Below are positions 38,766-50,896 of a stretch of DNA of 64,000 bases, piece by piece. Within the stretch, counting starts at the first letter, position 1; every line of letters starts with the position of its first letter. The translations under genes and the position numbers were made by a program. The stretch covers positions 23,325,788 through 23,389,787 of the forward strand of contig NC_088302.1 in NCBI RefSeq assembly GCF_032854445.1, written 5' to 3'. Source of the stretch: Liolophura sinensis. Lineage: Eukaryota > Mollusca > Polyplacophora > Chitonida > Chitonidae. The notes beneath the pieces are model-generated. The model saw nothing but the letters and a program-made list of their open reading frames with translations. It made no database searches and had not been told where the DNA came from.

Positions 38766-39031
38766 TTTATTTATTTATTTGACTGGTGTTTTACGCCGTA
38801 CTCAAGAATATTTCACTTATACAACGGCGGCCAGCATTATGGTGGGAGGAAACTGGGCAGAGCCTGGGGGATGCCCACAACCTTCTGCAGGTTGCTGGCA
38901 GACCTTCCTATGTACGGCCGGAGAGGAAGCCAGCATGAGCTGGGCCTGAACTCACAGCCACCACATTGGTGAGAGACTCCTGAGTCATTACGCTGCGCCA
39001 GCGCGCTAACTAACTGAGCCAAGAAGGCCCC
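38766..39031 (-). mobile_element. SINE family A, full-length copy with perfect target duplication
   Basis: This is a complete reverse-strand copy from the (TTTA)n tail to the ggggcc head. The A-box region is at 39006-39020, and the B-box-like sequence near 38948-38957 carries a change (gttcaggcc on the minus strand). It is flanked by a perfect 14-bp duplication, ggcttctttcataa, at 38752-38765 and 39032-39045. The perfect duplication suggests one of the younger insertions here. It lies just beyond a truncated family B SINE and a poly(A) run. Confidence 0.9.
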
Positions 39032-39892
39032 GGCTTCTTTCATAAAGATAGAGTCTTGTATAATATCACCGAAAAACAGAAACATTTTGTAAAAAAACAC
39101 ACACTATTTTAAAGAAATAACTTTATTAATGCACACGTCACCAAACTTGGTGCCTTAAATAAACCAAACTGTGGCATATATTATTAGAAATAATATGCAA
39201 ACAAAACAAAAAAAGACTGTTTTGCATGATAGCCGAGATTGACAAACTAAAACACCTGTTAAAAACATAACTTATTTCAAAGAAGCAGCTTCATAAATGC
39301 ATATGTAACCACACTAGGCACCTTAAATAACCAAACTCGTGTATACATTTTCCATGTAAGTTTGAATTTATAAGTGTAAACAAAAAGATGGTTTAATATT
39401 ATAAGGAAACTGGTTTGTATGATAGTGCTGACACACTGCAACACCTGGTAAAACATAAATGTAGGCCACAAGGGATGAGGTATAAGAAAACTGCCTGCAC
39501 ACACCGATCTTTAAATTGATCGTTTTCACATTCAGAATAAATTCAGCCAGCTTTTATCTGAAACCACAATCATACGTACACGCCGTGAAGGCACACGACC
39601 TGCACGCTTACAACCTGGGTGTTGCAGAACTGTACAGAGAAGTGTCAGTTGCATGTGACAATGAGGGTGAATGTATGACGGTCAATGACTCGTTAGCAGC
39701 TGTGATTTGGGCTATATACATGTAAATACAAGTATGTTCTGTTACAAACCAAACACGTTGGATATTACCATAAAGTGTATAACAATTATGCAAGGTTGGT
39801 TTGTATATTGATCATTTTCTGCTAAACCTTGACTCCCAGTGACACACCTAGCTTTAATTTCCATTCCGTTCATGTGCTGAAAAGCATGTACC

Positions 39893-40087
39893 TCACCAAT
39901 GCGGTCGCTGTGAGTTAAAGTCCAGCTCATGCTAGCCTCCTCTCCGGCCGTACGCGGGAAGGTCTGTCAACAACCTGCGGATGGTTGTGGGTTTCCCCCG
40001 GGCTCTGCCCGGTTTCCACCCACCATAATGCTGACCGCCGTCGTATAAGTGAAATATTCTTGAGTACGGCGTAAAACACCAATCAAA

Positions 40088-40122
<35 letters not shown>
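39893..40122 (+). mobile_element. SINE family A, 5'-truncated copy with long (AAAT)n tail
   Basis: The copy starts inside the tRNA-related head, just before the B box (gtgagttaaagtcc), so the A box is absent. The body is intact, and the tail is an expanded (AAAT)n run at about 40081-40122. Flanks aaaagcatgtacc (39880-39892) and aaaagcctgtacc (40123-40135) form a 13-bp target duplication with one mismatch. Confidence 0.85.
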
Positions 40123-40499
40123 AAAAGCCTGTACCCTAATTCTTCCCCCTTTTCAACTGCATCTGCGACCCACAATCTGAAACATTCTGACAGAACACTG
40201 AGGTGCAGAGAAGTAATTAAGACAGTTTTATGACGCTTACATCTATAGTGAAACAAATGAATCCCATTTAGTGTCATTTTGTCAGTTTAACTGTAAGCAT
40301 AAATTCCACTGAAGAAAGTGCTTTAGAGGTTGAAAATGTTGAAGATCTACAGTACTACAATGTATGCAAACATGTTGTTTTCTCACAAAACCATCTTACA
40401 TTCAGTAGGCGAGAATGCAACTCGAGCAAACTGTTTAATACCATTTCATCAAGTGCAACTCTGATAAAATGCATGAATTATAGTATTAGTATCAGATAT

Positions 40500-40571
40500 G
40501 GAACATTTAATTTGGCCATAAATGGAACATTTAATTTAGCCATCAATGGAACATTTAATTTAGCCATCAAT
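40500..40571. repeat. 24-bp tandem array, 3 units
   Basis: Three units of ggaacatttaatttagccat plus caat (variant ggccataaat in the first), starting at 40500, 40524 and 40548. Confidence 0.9.
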
Positions 40572-41359
40572 GAAACAAATTCTGGAGAAACAGAGATTTG
40601 CAAAGTAGGGAAAAAAAAGTGTCTTTACATAAATGTAATCAGAATTTGATTTTCCACCTAAGTGGTCATAGCAATGGTGGCATCTAATGGGGTTTGCTGC
40701 ACAGCTGTTGGTTTTCACCAAGAACACTTGCTTTTTTTTTGCACAAACGTGTTGTAGCTATAGCTTCTTCGTCCACATTTTTTAGCCTCCATACTCCATT
40801 GGCTGAAATATCACCATATGTGTAAAAGAACAAAAAAAAACCCTGTCATAATGCTAGGGTAAATGGTTTGCTGGGGTAAGGCTTAGTGGTGACTTGTTAT
40901 GACATCAATTTCGTGTTAATTCAGGGATGCTTGCCTTTGAAAACTGTGATCACCATGCCTGTAGCTTTTAGCAACTGTTCTCCTTCATTTAAGCTGGCTG
41001 TCTTTTTAGAAGAACAGTTTACATTTTTATCCTTTATTACACTCAGCACAATCATGTACCAGACATATACAAGTATAGGCTTGCAAAGCTGCTCGGAGGG
41101 GTCACAAAGTATATTCAGTGACTTTTTCATCAACTGAAAAAATATAAGCTTTGTGCGAATTATTCTGTCAAATGATTTCATTTTGAAAATGAAAATGCAT
41201 TTTCTGCACGGCTTCACTTCCGAACTTCTCTGAAAATATGAATTCCCTCATCATTTCAAACAAAGGTACCCCTGAAAAAAGAGATTAATGCAGTAATGTC
41301 AAAAGCAATCAAGCTGAATAAATTCAATAGTTCGCTTTTATTATTACAGAGTTCACAAT

Positions 41360-41990
41360 TCTGTATTGAGATTCTTTGAAAATGCTTATTTTGAGGGCTT
41401 TATAAGAGTACCGTCTTAGCCAGGGCATACTGTGAGGGCACATGCATTTTCCTGTATGACATTTGTTGAATCTAATTTGAAAACGGTAGAAGGGGAAAAT
41501 TCCAAGAAAGGCCAGCTTGTGGAAGAAATGTGGCAAGTGTCCACAACTGTAGCTCACACACATAGAAAAACTATGTCACAAAATCAATGTGGGGTTAGCA
41601 AGACAAAATGCTTTCTCACAGCAAGCAAATGTCTCCAGATAAAATTGCATTCTGCTGTGGCATCATGGAGAATGTCACATGCATCATCCGAGTAAGGCAT
41701 TAGAAAATCTGATTTTCCCATTATGATTTGTGAAGGGGAAAGAGGCTGGCAGAAAGAACATGTTGTCAAAGGAAAGTCTGTTTAAAACGCCATTGGTTAG
41801 AGCAATATCCAGAGAAAAAACAGCGCCCAGTCTGACTGTTCTATGCCATTTCCAACTGTTGGCCACTTTTGAAAAATGGGAGAAATGTGCTGATTGGACA
41901 TTATGTTCTGTCCCGACTAACAGCTCTGCTATGATTTATCGTGCAAGATGTAAATCCAGGCTGGTGCATCTGCCAACCTAACATGCATGA
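41360..41990. other. Repeat-free block, possible conserved non-coding element
   Basis: Complex sequence with overlapping open frames on both strands (41432-41695 and 41730-41981 plus; 41324-41563, 41584-41769 and 41684-41866 minus). None of these has splice support or a domain. Frames open on both strands are what low stop density gives by chance. Conservation is untested. Confidence 0.18.
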
Positions 41991-43795
41991 GCAACACTTT
42001 CACCAATCTTCCAATATGTCAGACAGGTTAGAAAAAAGACAAACAGTATTGAACAAACTCCTAATGGTCTCTCCTCCATAACATTTTCCAACAGAATATT
42101 TTTTCCAGACCTGATTTACAAAATAAATGACTTTCTTGCACCTTCCCAACAGCCCTCCCAACCCTGTAGTTCTCTCACCACTTTCATAAATACATTAAAA
42201 AGTGAAAATGAAATTTCTGCTTCTTGCTCCATACACAAACTGCGGAAAAAAAAATTCTTAAAGATACTGAAATATGAAAACACAGAATCTATTCTTTAGT
42301 AATATGCATTATCCTGTCCATGCGCAACTTGCTGGACATGAGATCAAGTTCGGATGGTGAAAGCCTTGCAGGCATCACATCATTTCATATTCAAAATTCT
42401 AAAGGGACAGACAGACAGCTGCAGAAACTGTCAAAGTTATCAAATATGGCTTATTCATTAATTCCTTGTCTGCTGACCGCCTGGGCCATTTACATGCATT
42501 CATTTCCATGTCATCACTACAGACACCTCTGCATACATGCGACCTCTGACACAGAGCTACAGGCCATGAAAATGTCATCCTCAATTGGACAGGCTTTTGG
42601 GACTGATAGTACAGTTCGCAAATTCTCTATTCAATAAAAAAAATCCCCTAGGCAGTTTAAGACCCAAATGTCACAGGTCTCTTCTTTCGCATGGATGGAA
42701 TTAAAAGGGTTCGACAGCATGATGACAATTTGCATAATAAATCGTACCGTTGTGAATATGTCAAAAGTGTCTATTTACTGCAATTAATTATTTACTGATT
42801 CAGTAATGCTGTGCATAGTAACTACATCTTAATCCCGAAGGTAATGCTGCATGATAGCAAATTACAATCCTTTGCATGACACAGTAAAATATGTTTTCTG
42901 ACCTTGGAAACTGTTAATCCTAGAGGCCCTTCAGTGGTCCATCACCTATGCAATTCCTATGGACAGATTGTATACTTAACCTAACTGTTGAAAACCTACA
43001 ATTCATGCTTGCATTTTTCTCAAATCTGTTTTATGGGATTGAAAATTGTAGAAATTGTTTATGTGCATGTACATGAAGCTTATTACACCCCCCCCCCCCC
43101 AACCCCAAAACAAGAAAAAAATGGGACAGGGAGGGAGGGAGAGAAGAAATCCATAAAGTAACAAGATTGGCTTGAAATGTGTTCCACTCTTGGAGTTCAT
43201 TTGACATGGAATCTGTAAGTTCTCCAGTGATTGTTTAGGATAATGGATATATGTCCCAGGTCAATACCTTGTCCATACCTAGCTAATGGCTGACACATCT
43301 CTAACCTAGAAAAGTGTATTGACACAAGCAAACCCTGAACTCCAGAGTGGGACTAATAGTGCCTGGAGACCATAGACATACTGTATGATTCAGCTGCCCA
43401 GAATTGTTGTGGAAGGGGACAAAGTGCTTCCAGGGTCTCGCTCCATGACCACAACCACAATGCAAGGCCAATAGATAGTGTGGATTCAGCTGAAGGGTCC
43501 AGCTTGCATGTATACCATTCTCCAGGACAGGAGCGGAGACATTGCACGCTAGCTTTCAGGATGGGCTTTTTGTCCTCTAGCGAATGGTAACAAAAACACA
43601 TAAAAAAATACTGAGAAACAACCATCAGGTGCAATTATCGGGGTCAACCAGAAGACATACATTAAAGGCTGTAATCTAAATGTGGACTTTGTCTAGCATT
43701 TACATTTTTATTAATATCCAATAGCAAAAAGGACTATTTTCAAATGTAATTTACAGGAGAAAAATCTGAATTTTGTTGAAGGAAAACGATGTTGG

Positions 43796-43880
43796 GTACA
43801 ATGATTTTTGATGAGTACAATGATTTTTGATGAGTACAGTGGTTTTTGATGAGTACAGTGGTTTTTGATGAGTACAATGA
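43796..43880. repeat. 19-bp tandem array, 4.5 units
   Basis: Units of gtacaatgatttttgatga, or gtacagtggtttttgatga, start at 43796, 43815, 43834 and 43853, with a partial fifth. The first two share one variant and the next two the other. Confidence 0.9.
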
Positions 43881-46136
43881 CCAATACCTTACTTCATACC
43901 ATTCACAAGGAAAACAATCTCAATTGCAACTAAAATATTCCAAAAGGCTGTACAGGTACCATACAAAATTAAAAAGACATTAAAAGTTTTTCTCACAATC
44001 AGCTAAATTGCTACCCTGCCTCATAATGCAGTGTTAGATCTGCAGGGCTTGACAACAACTGTGAAAAAAAAAACACATATAAAATCAAAAGAATATATTT
44101 TTCAAAATATCTTCAAGGTAAAAAGTGAAAACCAAATATTACCTGGCCATACAGTTGCTTCATATTTCATTTTATGAGAAGCAGACACAAATTCCTTGAT
44201 ATGCTTCCTGCTTCTCTCTCATTTTCCACTCACTAATCATTTTTTGTACTTCAGCATCACCTTTCATCTCTCTCTTCACACTTACCGTATACTATACTAT
44301 TTGTCTCCTGCAAGAAATGATAGCTATATACATGTTCACTGTAGTGTTCGAATGTTACCCAACTGTTTATACAGGGTAACTAAAGAAAACTGGTTTAGAA
44401 AACATAGAAGTTCACGTAGCTGTGAGCAGTGATAGTCAAAGAGTGCTGTCCCATCTAAGTATCAACAGAAAATACGATAGGCCTGACAGGGGGTGTTTAA
44501 GGTGACTACACAGAATCATTGTTGGTCTCTGCTTGTCTTCAGCATCCACATAACTCTCACTAAGACACCTGGTGAATGATGTACAATAAACATCAATACT
44601 ATTTCTAAAGGCGAGGCCTTAACTGGCAAACTGGCACACTACTTCATACAGTTCCTGTGTTCACTTTAAAATGCTAAACATTACTCAATCAATAAAACAT
44701 GACAGCGGTGAACGAAATAAGGGCTTGCCTGTGAGAACAAGCTGGTGATGTTTCACTGTCAACACAAAACTGTGCAGAGACCGGAATCTCTGTTCCATTT
44801 CCAATATGTCTTTCTGACCAGTCACCCTTTCATCTAGTGCCGACCAGATCTTAATTTCCTTGGAACCCGCACCATTATTCACATTTGACATCATGTACAA
44901 CAAGTTCTAAAGAGCTCAGATGTTAATCAAGTGAAAAACATACACTTGTACTATCTTGACAGACTTCCCATCATGCATTACTCTGGACAGAATTTTAACT
45001 GTACAACTTGTTTGATGAAACTAAAGTTTTTCTGAGAAATAAATCATGACAGAGCATCCTCATTACAGAATGCTCAGGTATAGATAAATGAGACATCAAG
45101 AATTCCTTCAACTTGAAACTTTCCTGCAAATTTAAAAGCACTGGAGACAGTTTCTCATTTTTTTTCCATTTAAACAAAAAAGCAAATCTTACAAGCTCTG
45201 TCAAAATTACTACTGTCCAGCTATGTCCACATGAAGGGTTGGACTCAAGACATTTCCAGAAAGAGCTTCTGCAGATAATTGCAAGGCTAAGGTCCATTGC
45301 AGCAAAATGACTGCAACACAAGGCCTTGAGCCATGCCAATAGGCAACAGCAGACAATGGAATCTTTTACAGCTAATTGGAGGTCTGGAACTTTTTTAGAT
45401 AATTAAAGGTCTGGAAAGTCAATGTGAGCACTTGTATCCAATCAACAAAATCAGAATTAGAGCCTTGTCATGCCCCCTTAAGGGATACCAATCTAGACAT
45501 GTTTCTGCCAGGATTCAGCTTTGTATTCCCAAATCATAAGGGCTAAGGTCATCAGGTTCAGACCAATATGCACCCTGCAATAACTTACACATGCAACTGC
45601 AATGTTTTTGTCACTTGAAACACTGTGTGTATTTCACTGTCTCCACCACTTAATATTTAATATCATTTATCACTGGTAACCTCTTACCAAGTCCTAAGAA
45701 TTTGTTGATCATCAAATGCTTGATTCAATCAAATACTCTTGCTGCCAAAACATCATACACGCAGTTCAAGAACAAATGTACAATTACGCCAATTCCATAT
45801 GGTTTCTTGCTAACTTCTTTCAACAATGGCATTTGCTGAACTTCTATACACCTATTGATGGTAAAACCATCCCTGTGAAGTGGTCAAGGTTCATAATTTG
45901 TAATTCATAATACTATGTATAACCATATTTCTGAAGCTTTCAAATTTCACAATGGCCACATAAGCATCCTGTAAACTATTTAAAAAAATAAGTATCACTC
46001 AGTGAATACACATCGACCAATGACAATCACTGGTTTCATTCTATGAAACATTTCCACAGTATCATAAATAAACCCGTCCTGTGCATACATCCAATAGCAG
46101 CATTACCCAATGCTTTCATACTTTTTAGGTACTTAC

Positions 46137-46201
46137 CTGATTTTGGCAGCATCTACTTTTGTCGGCATAGAAAGGAGTGGTCCAGTGTTTCCTCTTGCAG
46201 G
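46137..46201 (-). CDS. Candidate internal exon (minus strand), unknown protein
   Basis: On the minus strand a long T run ending tttcaatag precedes the segment, and the donor is a perfect cag|gtaagt. The 65 nt are open in the phase expected from the exon at 49075-49019. They read PARGNTGPLLSMPTKVDAAK, then Ile and the first two bases (AG) of a further codon. A second frame is also open, so phase alone does not prove the reading. Both candidate last exons near 30.3 kb start with the single base needed to finish the codon. The protein is not recognised. It is the best single splice-site pair in the window, though the T run could be mere simple sequence. Confidence 0.37.
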
Positions 46202-46293
46202 CTATTGAAAAAAAAAAACCGTCATATAATCTGTAATTAATATAATACTTATACATTCAATTTCAGGTTCTTCTTATAATCATACTGAGCACT

Positions 46294-46373
46294 GATTTAT
46301 TTATTTGATTGGTGTTTTACACAATACACAAGAATATTTCACTTACACGATGGCAGCCAGCTTTATGGTGGGA
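46294..46373 (-). mobile_element. SINE family A, 3' fragment
   Basis: Reverse-strand remnant with the tail (atttatttatttgattggtg), gaatatttcacttacacgat and cagccagctttatggtggg. The rest of the element is missing and no clear target duplication is visible. Confidence 0.7.
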
Positions 46374-46805
46374 TTCAACTGTGTGCAAAGCTTGAAGTGG
46401 CCTCTCTGAAATACCATACAATGTACATGTAAACTTCTTGAACTTGTGTACATATGTTTCCAAAACTATATTTAAAATACAGTTCTAAATATAGAAAAGA
46501 TCAAGATGTCATCAACAGATTAAAAGATAGGGTTAGCTCAAGCTCAGGCTCAAGAAACACCATTTCAGAGGATATTTCTGGTGACTAGAAATTGAATTTA
46601 AGACATCTTTACAATTGTTACCTTAGGACAAATGCCTCAGTATTTCAACTTCTAGTACTAAAAACTAAGCCTTCTGACAGGGTTTTAAATTTTGACATCA
46701 GTCGGAAATGGCTATGGTTTTTTTTTTTTTTTACACATTTAAAGATAACACATCTTCGCACCTTTTTTCCTTTTTTTGTTTCTTTCATAGTGGTTGAACA
46801 GCGTA

Positions 46806-47201
46806 TTAATCATTCTTTTTGTCACATGTGTTCATGTCATCTTGTAACAAGCAAGTTCCAATATTTACGTGTAGAGTGTTGCCACCATGGAATGTCATGT
46901 CAAAAAACACTGACATTAGACCACATTCAGCCATTATGAGTCGACTGTGACATACAGCTGACCAATGCTTCACCTTTCCTTTCATATGCCCTGCTCCAAG
47001 CCAGGAAATATCAAGGTCACCTCTAAGATTGGTTGGCCATGTCCAAAACTTAAAATACTCATTACAGTATAACTGGTTATATACTTGTAACTGTAAGTCT
47101 AAATGGTTGTATGTACCAACATTTGTGGTCTCTGTAATTCTGACTTCATCTTGATATGTTGTCCACAAACAACAAACATTTTCTGCTTTCCTGTTGTACA
47201 T
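46806..47201 (-). CDS. Longest unexplained open frame outside arrays (131 codons)
   Basis: The frame runs from an ATG at 47201 to a TAA at 46806. It includes segments with protein-like composition, such as FWTWPTNLRGDLDISWLG and MKGKVKHWSAVCHSRL, rich in Trp, Cys and His. No motif or family is recognised. It lies inside the putative intron between the candidate exons at 49 and 46 kb and directly beside a SINE fragment at 47212-47297. It could be a transposon protein relic, a retained piece of an unknown gene, or chance. In 64 kb of AT-rich DNA one frame of this length is not surprising. Confidence 0.15.
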   Translation of the reverse strand: MYNRKAENVCCLWTTYQDEVRITETTNVGTYNHLDLQLQVYNQLYCNEYFKFWTWPTNLRGDLDISWLGAGHMKGKVKHWSAVCHSRLIMAECGLMSVFFDMTFHGGNTLHVNIGTCLLQDDMNTCDKKND

Positions 47202-47211
47202 GGGAATTAAT

Positions 47212-47297
47212 GTCTGACAGCAACCTGCAGATGGCTATGGGTTTCCCCCGGGCTCTGCCCGGTTTCCTCCTACCACAATGCTGGCTGCAGCCATACA
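47212..47297 (+). mobile_element. SINE family A, internal fragment
   Basis: A forward fragment of the SINE body contains caacctgcagatgg, gggtttcccccgggctctgc and caatgctggctgcagcc. Head and tail are missing. Confidence 0.75.
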
Positions 47298-47720
47298 AAC
47301 TAAAAAAAATATAAATCAAAGATTTTCTGCAGATAGGTCACAACACATCAAAGCCTGCATTTGGAAATCACACAAATTTCACAAACTAGGCCTTTTGAAT
47401 CATCTGAATGGGTTTGTGAAATTCAGCTGCTGTCACTGTGGCAGTTACATCGATGTTAACTGTCGTGTGACAGACTCCATTATTCGCAAATATCAAAGTA
47501 TTATTAGGTCAGAATTATTTTCTGATGAAAGGAAACCTTTTTTTATGCAGTGTACTGCTTTGACATGTTCATCACATCTAGCACACAAAGAGATTGAGCT
47601 TTAGGTTAGTGCATGCAAGAGTACATGTCTGTACTCAGAAAGTTATAAGCTGGATGAAATCTTTTAAACAGATTTCAGATCTGGTCTTAGGTATTTTAAT
47701 CAAACTCAAAAGGCATGAAC

Positions 47721-47974
47721 CATAGCCTTCCGCTTATGATCACAGTCTTCCACTTATGATCACAGTCTTCCACTTATGATCATAGTCCACTTATGATCAT
47801 AGTCTTCCTCTTATGACCATAGTTCTCCACTTATGATCATACTCTTCCACTTATGATCATAGTCTTCCACTTATGACCATAGTTCTCCACTTATGATCAT
47901 ACTCTTCCACTTATGACCATAGTCTTCCACTTATGACCATAGTTCTCCACTTATGATCATACTCTTCCACTTAT
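47721..47974. repeat. 20-bp tandem array with 60-bp higher-order unit
   Basis: About 13 copies of a 20-bp unit built on cttccacttatgatcatag. One unit is shortened by four bases near 47786. In the right half three variants (ttctcc, actcttcc, agtcttcc) cycle as a 60-bp block at 47820-47880 and 47880-47940. Confidence 0.92.
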
Positions 47975-48036
47975 GATTGACTGGCTGATGCTTACTCATA
48001 TTTTTCACTCACACGATGACAGTCAGTTTTATGATA
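47975..48036 (-). mobile_element. Degenerate SINE family A 3' fragment
   Basis: The segment reads gattgactggctgatg, then atttttcactcacacgatg and acagtcagttttatgat. It can be aligned with the reverse complement of the SINE 3' end over about 60 bp with many substitutions. It abuts the right end of the 20-bp array at 47721-47974. Confidence 0.45.
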
Positions 48037-49018
48037 ATCTGGCCTTGCTTGTACCCATAGCCAAGGCAGACGTGATGTATTCAAACCTACATCTTGTTAC
48101 TGCTCAATGGTCAAACTTCACTTCATCTTATATATTTAATATCCCTATATTTTAGTTGTTGAGGCATGCAGACAATCTCCGGGGGCAAATGGATGACACG
48201 TGACATTAATGACAAGCTGATCTATACCGTCCTGATTGATATTTACTGATTCTTCACTGGTGCTTATAGATTTCCTGTACAAAGATGGCTGACAAACGTC
48301 TATAAGTCAGAAAGTTCAGACATAAATGGATTTAGTCTAGATGAATTAGTCAGTATTCCAACTGTTGAACCAAGTCTATACACTAATCAATCTGTTAAGC
48401 CAATCTTTTATAATCCCTCAGGAATCAGTTGGTCAACAAAGTGGTCGTCTCCAGACTCCGTTACACAAATATGGTCATTTGCCCATGGTCCAGTTCACCT
48501 CCGCAAACAGCTAGCCCATGGTCTGGTCAGTCACATCCGATAAAAAGTCCGCCGGCGATTCCAGACGCTAGAGACGGCTCGACTTTGTCAACATAGTTTT
48601 ACAGTTACTGGACATCAATACCATATCCATACGGAAGCATACGGATCACTGGTCAAATAACCGTCTCATATTCATCATTTGATAAAGGCTCTGCAAACAC
48701 AGCATGGCCCTCCATCCATTCATTATACATATACAGGACATGCTGGACAAATGTACATTTCCATTTAGGAGGGTGTTTTATTATATTATGCTCGTAGACA
48801 GCATCCAGATTGTATTAATAATTCATTCATTGGATGAATACCAACAATGACGATAAAAACATACCAAGAGCCATTGGGTATTATCTTTCCATTTCAATTT
48901 GCTATTTGAGTAAGATAAAAAAAAATGAATCAAACATAATTTCTTTTCTACCTTTTGCTTTACATTGATTACTTTTGTTGATGTGAAGGCATTAATGTAA
49001 TTAAAATTAAAGTTTTAC

Positions 49019-49075
49019 CTGGTGACCTTTAGATTCATTACCCCTCGACACTCTTGTTGCCTTTAATCTAGGTTT
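49019..49075 (-). CDS. Candidate internal exon (minus strand), unknown protein
   Basis: On the minus strand the segment follows a strong acceptor (ttttttatttttggtacag) and ends cag before the donor gtaaaac. The 57 nt are open in only one frame, which reads KPRLKATRVSRGNESKGHQ. That frame starts and ends on codon boundaries. The next candidate exon downstream, 46201-46137, begins in the same phase, so the two join without a frameshift. The peptide is basic and polar, probably disordered, and matches no family I know. Two good splice sites around an open frame can still occur by chance in 64 kb; the phase agreement with the neighbour raises the odds. RNA evidence is lacking. Confidence 0.35.
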
Positions 49076-49649
49076 CTGTACCAAAAATAAAAAATAAGAA
49101 CAGTTTTAAGTTACTTTACACACGAACCTAATCAGCTTTTACAATACTTAACCCGGGACCAGCATCGCAGGTTATCTTCGGCACAATCCACCATTTTCAC
49201 CAGATGTAAAATCATTACTTCTTATCATATCTGTCCCATTTAGTAATATATACCTAGTCATTAAATACTTTTCCACAAAGAATTAAGTTTAAGACTGCAA
49301 AAATCAGGTTTTTAGCTTTTAAGCTAGTGCATTTGTTCAGGGTTTGTAATCAGTTCACCTAAAGTAACACCTGACAACTATAAGCCAATGAAAGGCCTCA
49401 GTTCAATAAGATTTCAAGGTTTCTTCTACTGTTTGTTCCGTTTCTTCATTCAGCATAAGCTAGTGCACACTAGGACATTCACGAATACATACCAGATCTG
49501 TGCAAAAAAAGTACCGTTTACTGTTAGTTTACATGTAGTTACTACATAGGCTACTGTTGCTTATTTAGTTTAAGTTAGGCAGTTTGGTAGGTACATGTAG
49601 ATGGTGAAAGCTTGTGGTTTGTTCTGACCACTCATCTACCCGGAGACAA

Positions 49650-49708
49650 AAAGTGAAATATTCTCAAGCGTGTCATTCATAAACTAATTAAATAATATGT
49701 AAATAAAA
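49650..49708 (+). mobile_element. Degenerate SINE family A tail
   Basis: The string aaagtgaaatattctcaagc followed by an AT-rich, A-ended tail matches the SINE 3' end (ataagtgaaatattcttgag plus (AAAT)n). No body is recognisable upstream. Confidence 0.4.
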
Positions 49709-50306
49709 TATTTATTCATGTGATGATTTATACACACCTATGCACTAATAGTTCAACTCTCCAGGTGAATATTGCATTTCTTCATATTTTCAGATAAGAA
49801 TGGCATACTGCTGTTTAAATGAATCATGTTAACTAACTTCAATTCGTTTTATTTTCCCCATGTTTCAAGGCTTGCAGTTATACACAGTGTCCATGTAGTT
49901 AACAGCATGTAGAATCACTACTAATGCGTACAACAACAACAACTCTTTACTCAGCTTCACAGGCTTAAATATAACACACACAAAGAACTTTTCTCTGTCT
50001 CTTTCTTCTAGACTCGTTCAGTTTATCCATGTATCCATCCAAATCATCTAATATACATTTGTATTATACGACACATTCAGGCTAGGACATGCTGCTTGGA
50101 TTCATCGATTGACTTTTTTACAACCATCAGCTTGCACGTCTGAAGATGCGGATTATGAAAAATGAAGATAAGAGAGGCATGCCCGAGGCAAGGTTGTGAG
50201 AGCTCAGCTTAAATCAATCTTTCTTCCAGTTGACCCCAGGTGGTTTAGACTGCACTGGAGAGCCCTCCCTCATTATGACCAACTTCCTGTATAATCGAAA
50301 ACCTAC

Positions 50307-50335
50307 CTGAACGGCAGAGGTAAAAATAAAGTCTT
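50307..50335 (-). CDS. Candidate short exon upstream of the minus-strand chain
   Basis: The donor is a good cag|gtaggt and the acceptor (gattcccaaagctgcag) is moderate. The 29-nt segment reads DFIFTSAVQ and ends on a codon boundary, which matches the start of the exon at 49075-49019. A longer in-frame version extends upstream (IPKAAEDFIFTSAVQ) but has no good acceptor. It is listed because of the phase match only. Confidence 0.15.
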
Positions 50336-50896
50336 CTGCAGCTTTGGGAATCAATAGTATTACTGATATCCTGTTTTATGCTAATAACTCTCGGCATTCC
50401 CGCCAGGTATGGGGTTATCGTCGGCCTAATCATCCAGATGACACACAAGAAAAACACACGTGCAGCTTTTGCAATATTTAGCACAACAGTGAACCATATG
50501 GGGGTATACATATACATGTAAGTTCCCCTCAGGTAAAAAAAACAAAAAACAAAAAATTGTCAGCGGTGATTTTTACAATCAAATCAATATACCGGTACTG
50601 TGTGATTGAGGGGAATTACATTATTTGTATGAAACCAGCGGAATTGAACTGGGTATAAACCTTTGTAAAGGCAGGCAGTTTTAATGTCATCAGTTTCCGT
50701 GTCCCTTACCTGACAACGCCACTCAGCGTCCATTCATGGAATCAGGGCTGGAGCAGAGGTTATTGGTGAAATTTAATAGTCTGATCAATATGCACTATAC
50801 TTTATCTCTGTCTGCTGCAGTTTATCAGGCCTTCAATCCCTAATGGAAGTAATTCTGCCCAAAGCAGCCCAATGGTCTGCGACAGAGACAAGGCGA

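Larger units (their letters stand above)
40572..46136. other. Single-copy DNA, possibly intronic to the minus-strand chain
   Basis: If the exons at 46.1 and 30.3 kb belong together, this lies in a roughly 16-kb intron. It has a C13 run at 43088-43100 and the 19-bp array at 43796. A 27-nt minus-strand segment near 43302-43276 has an acceptor (acacttttctag) and a weaker donor (tag|gtatgg) and keeps the 2-2 phase, so it could be a cassette microexon; the support is slight. A purine-rich minus-strand stretch at about 44285-44152 is open in two frames, but neither fits the phase. Confidence 0.4.

Noticed and set aside
50708-50745. Exon-like segment on the minus strand with excellent acceptor (aacctctgctccag) and donor (cag|gtaagg)
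   Set aside because: All three frames contain a stop within 38 nt, so it cannot be an internal coding exon; it also shows that good splice pairs occur here by chance. A poison exon remains possible.
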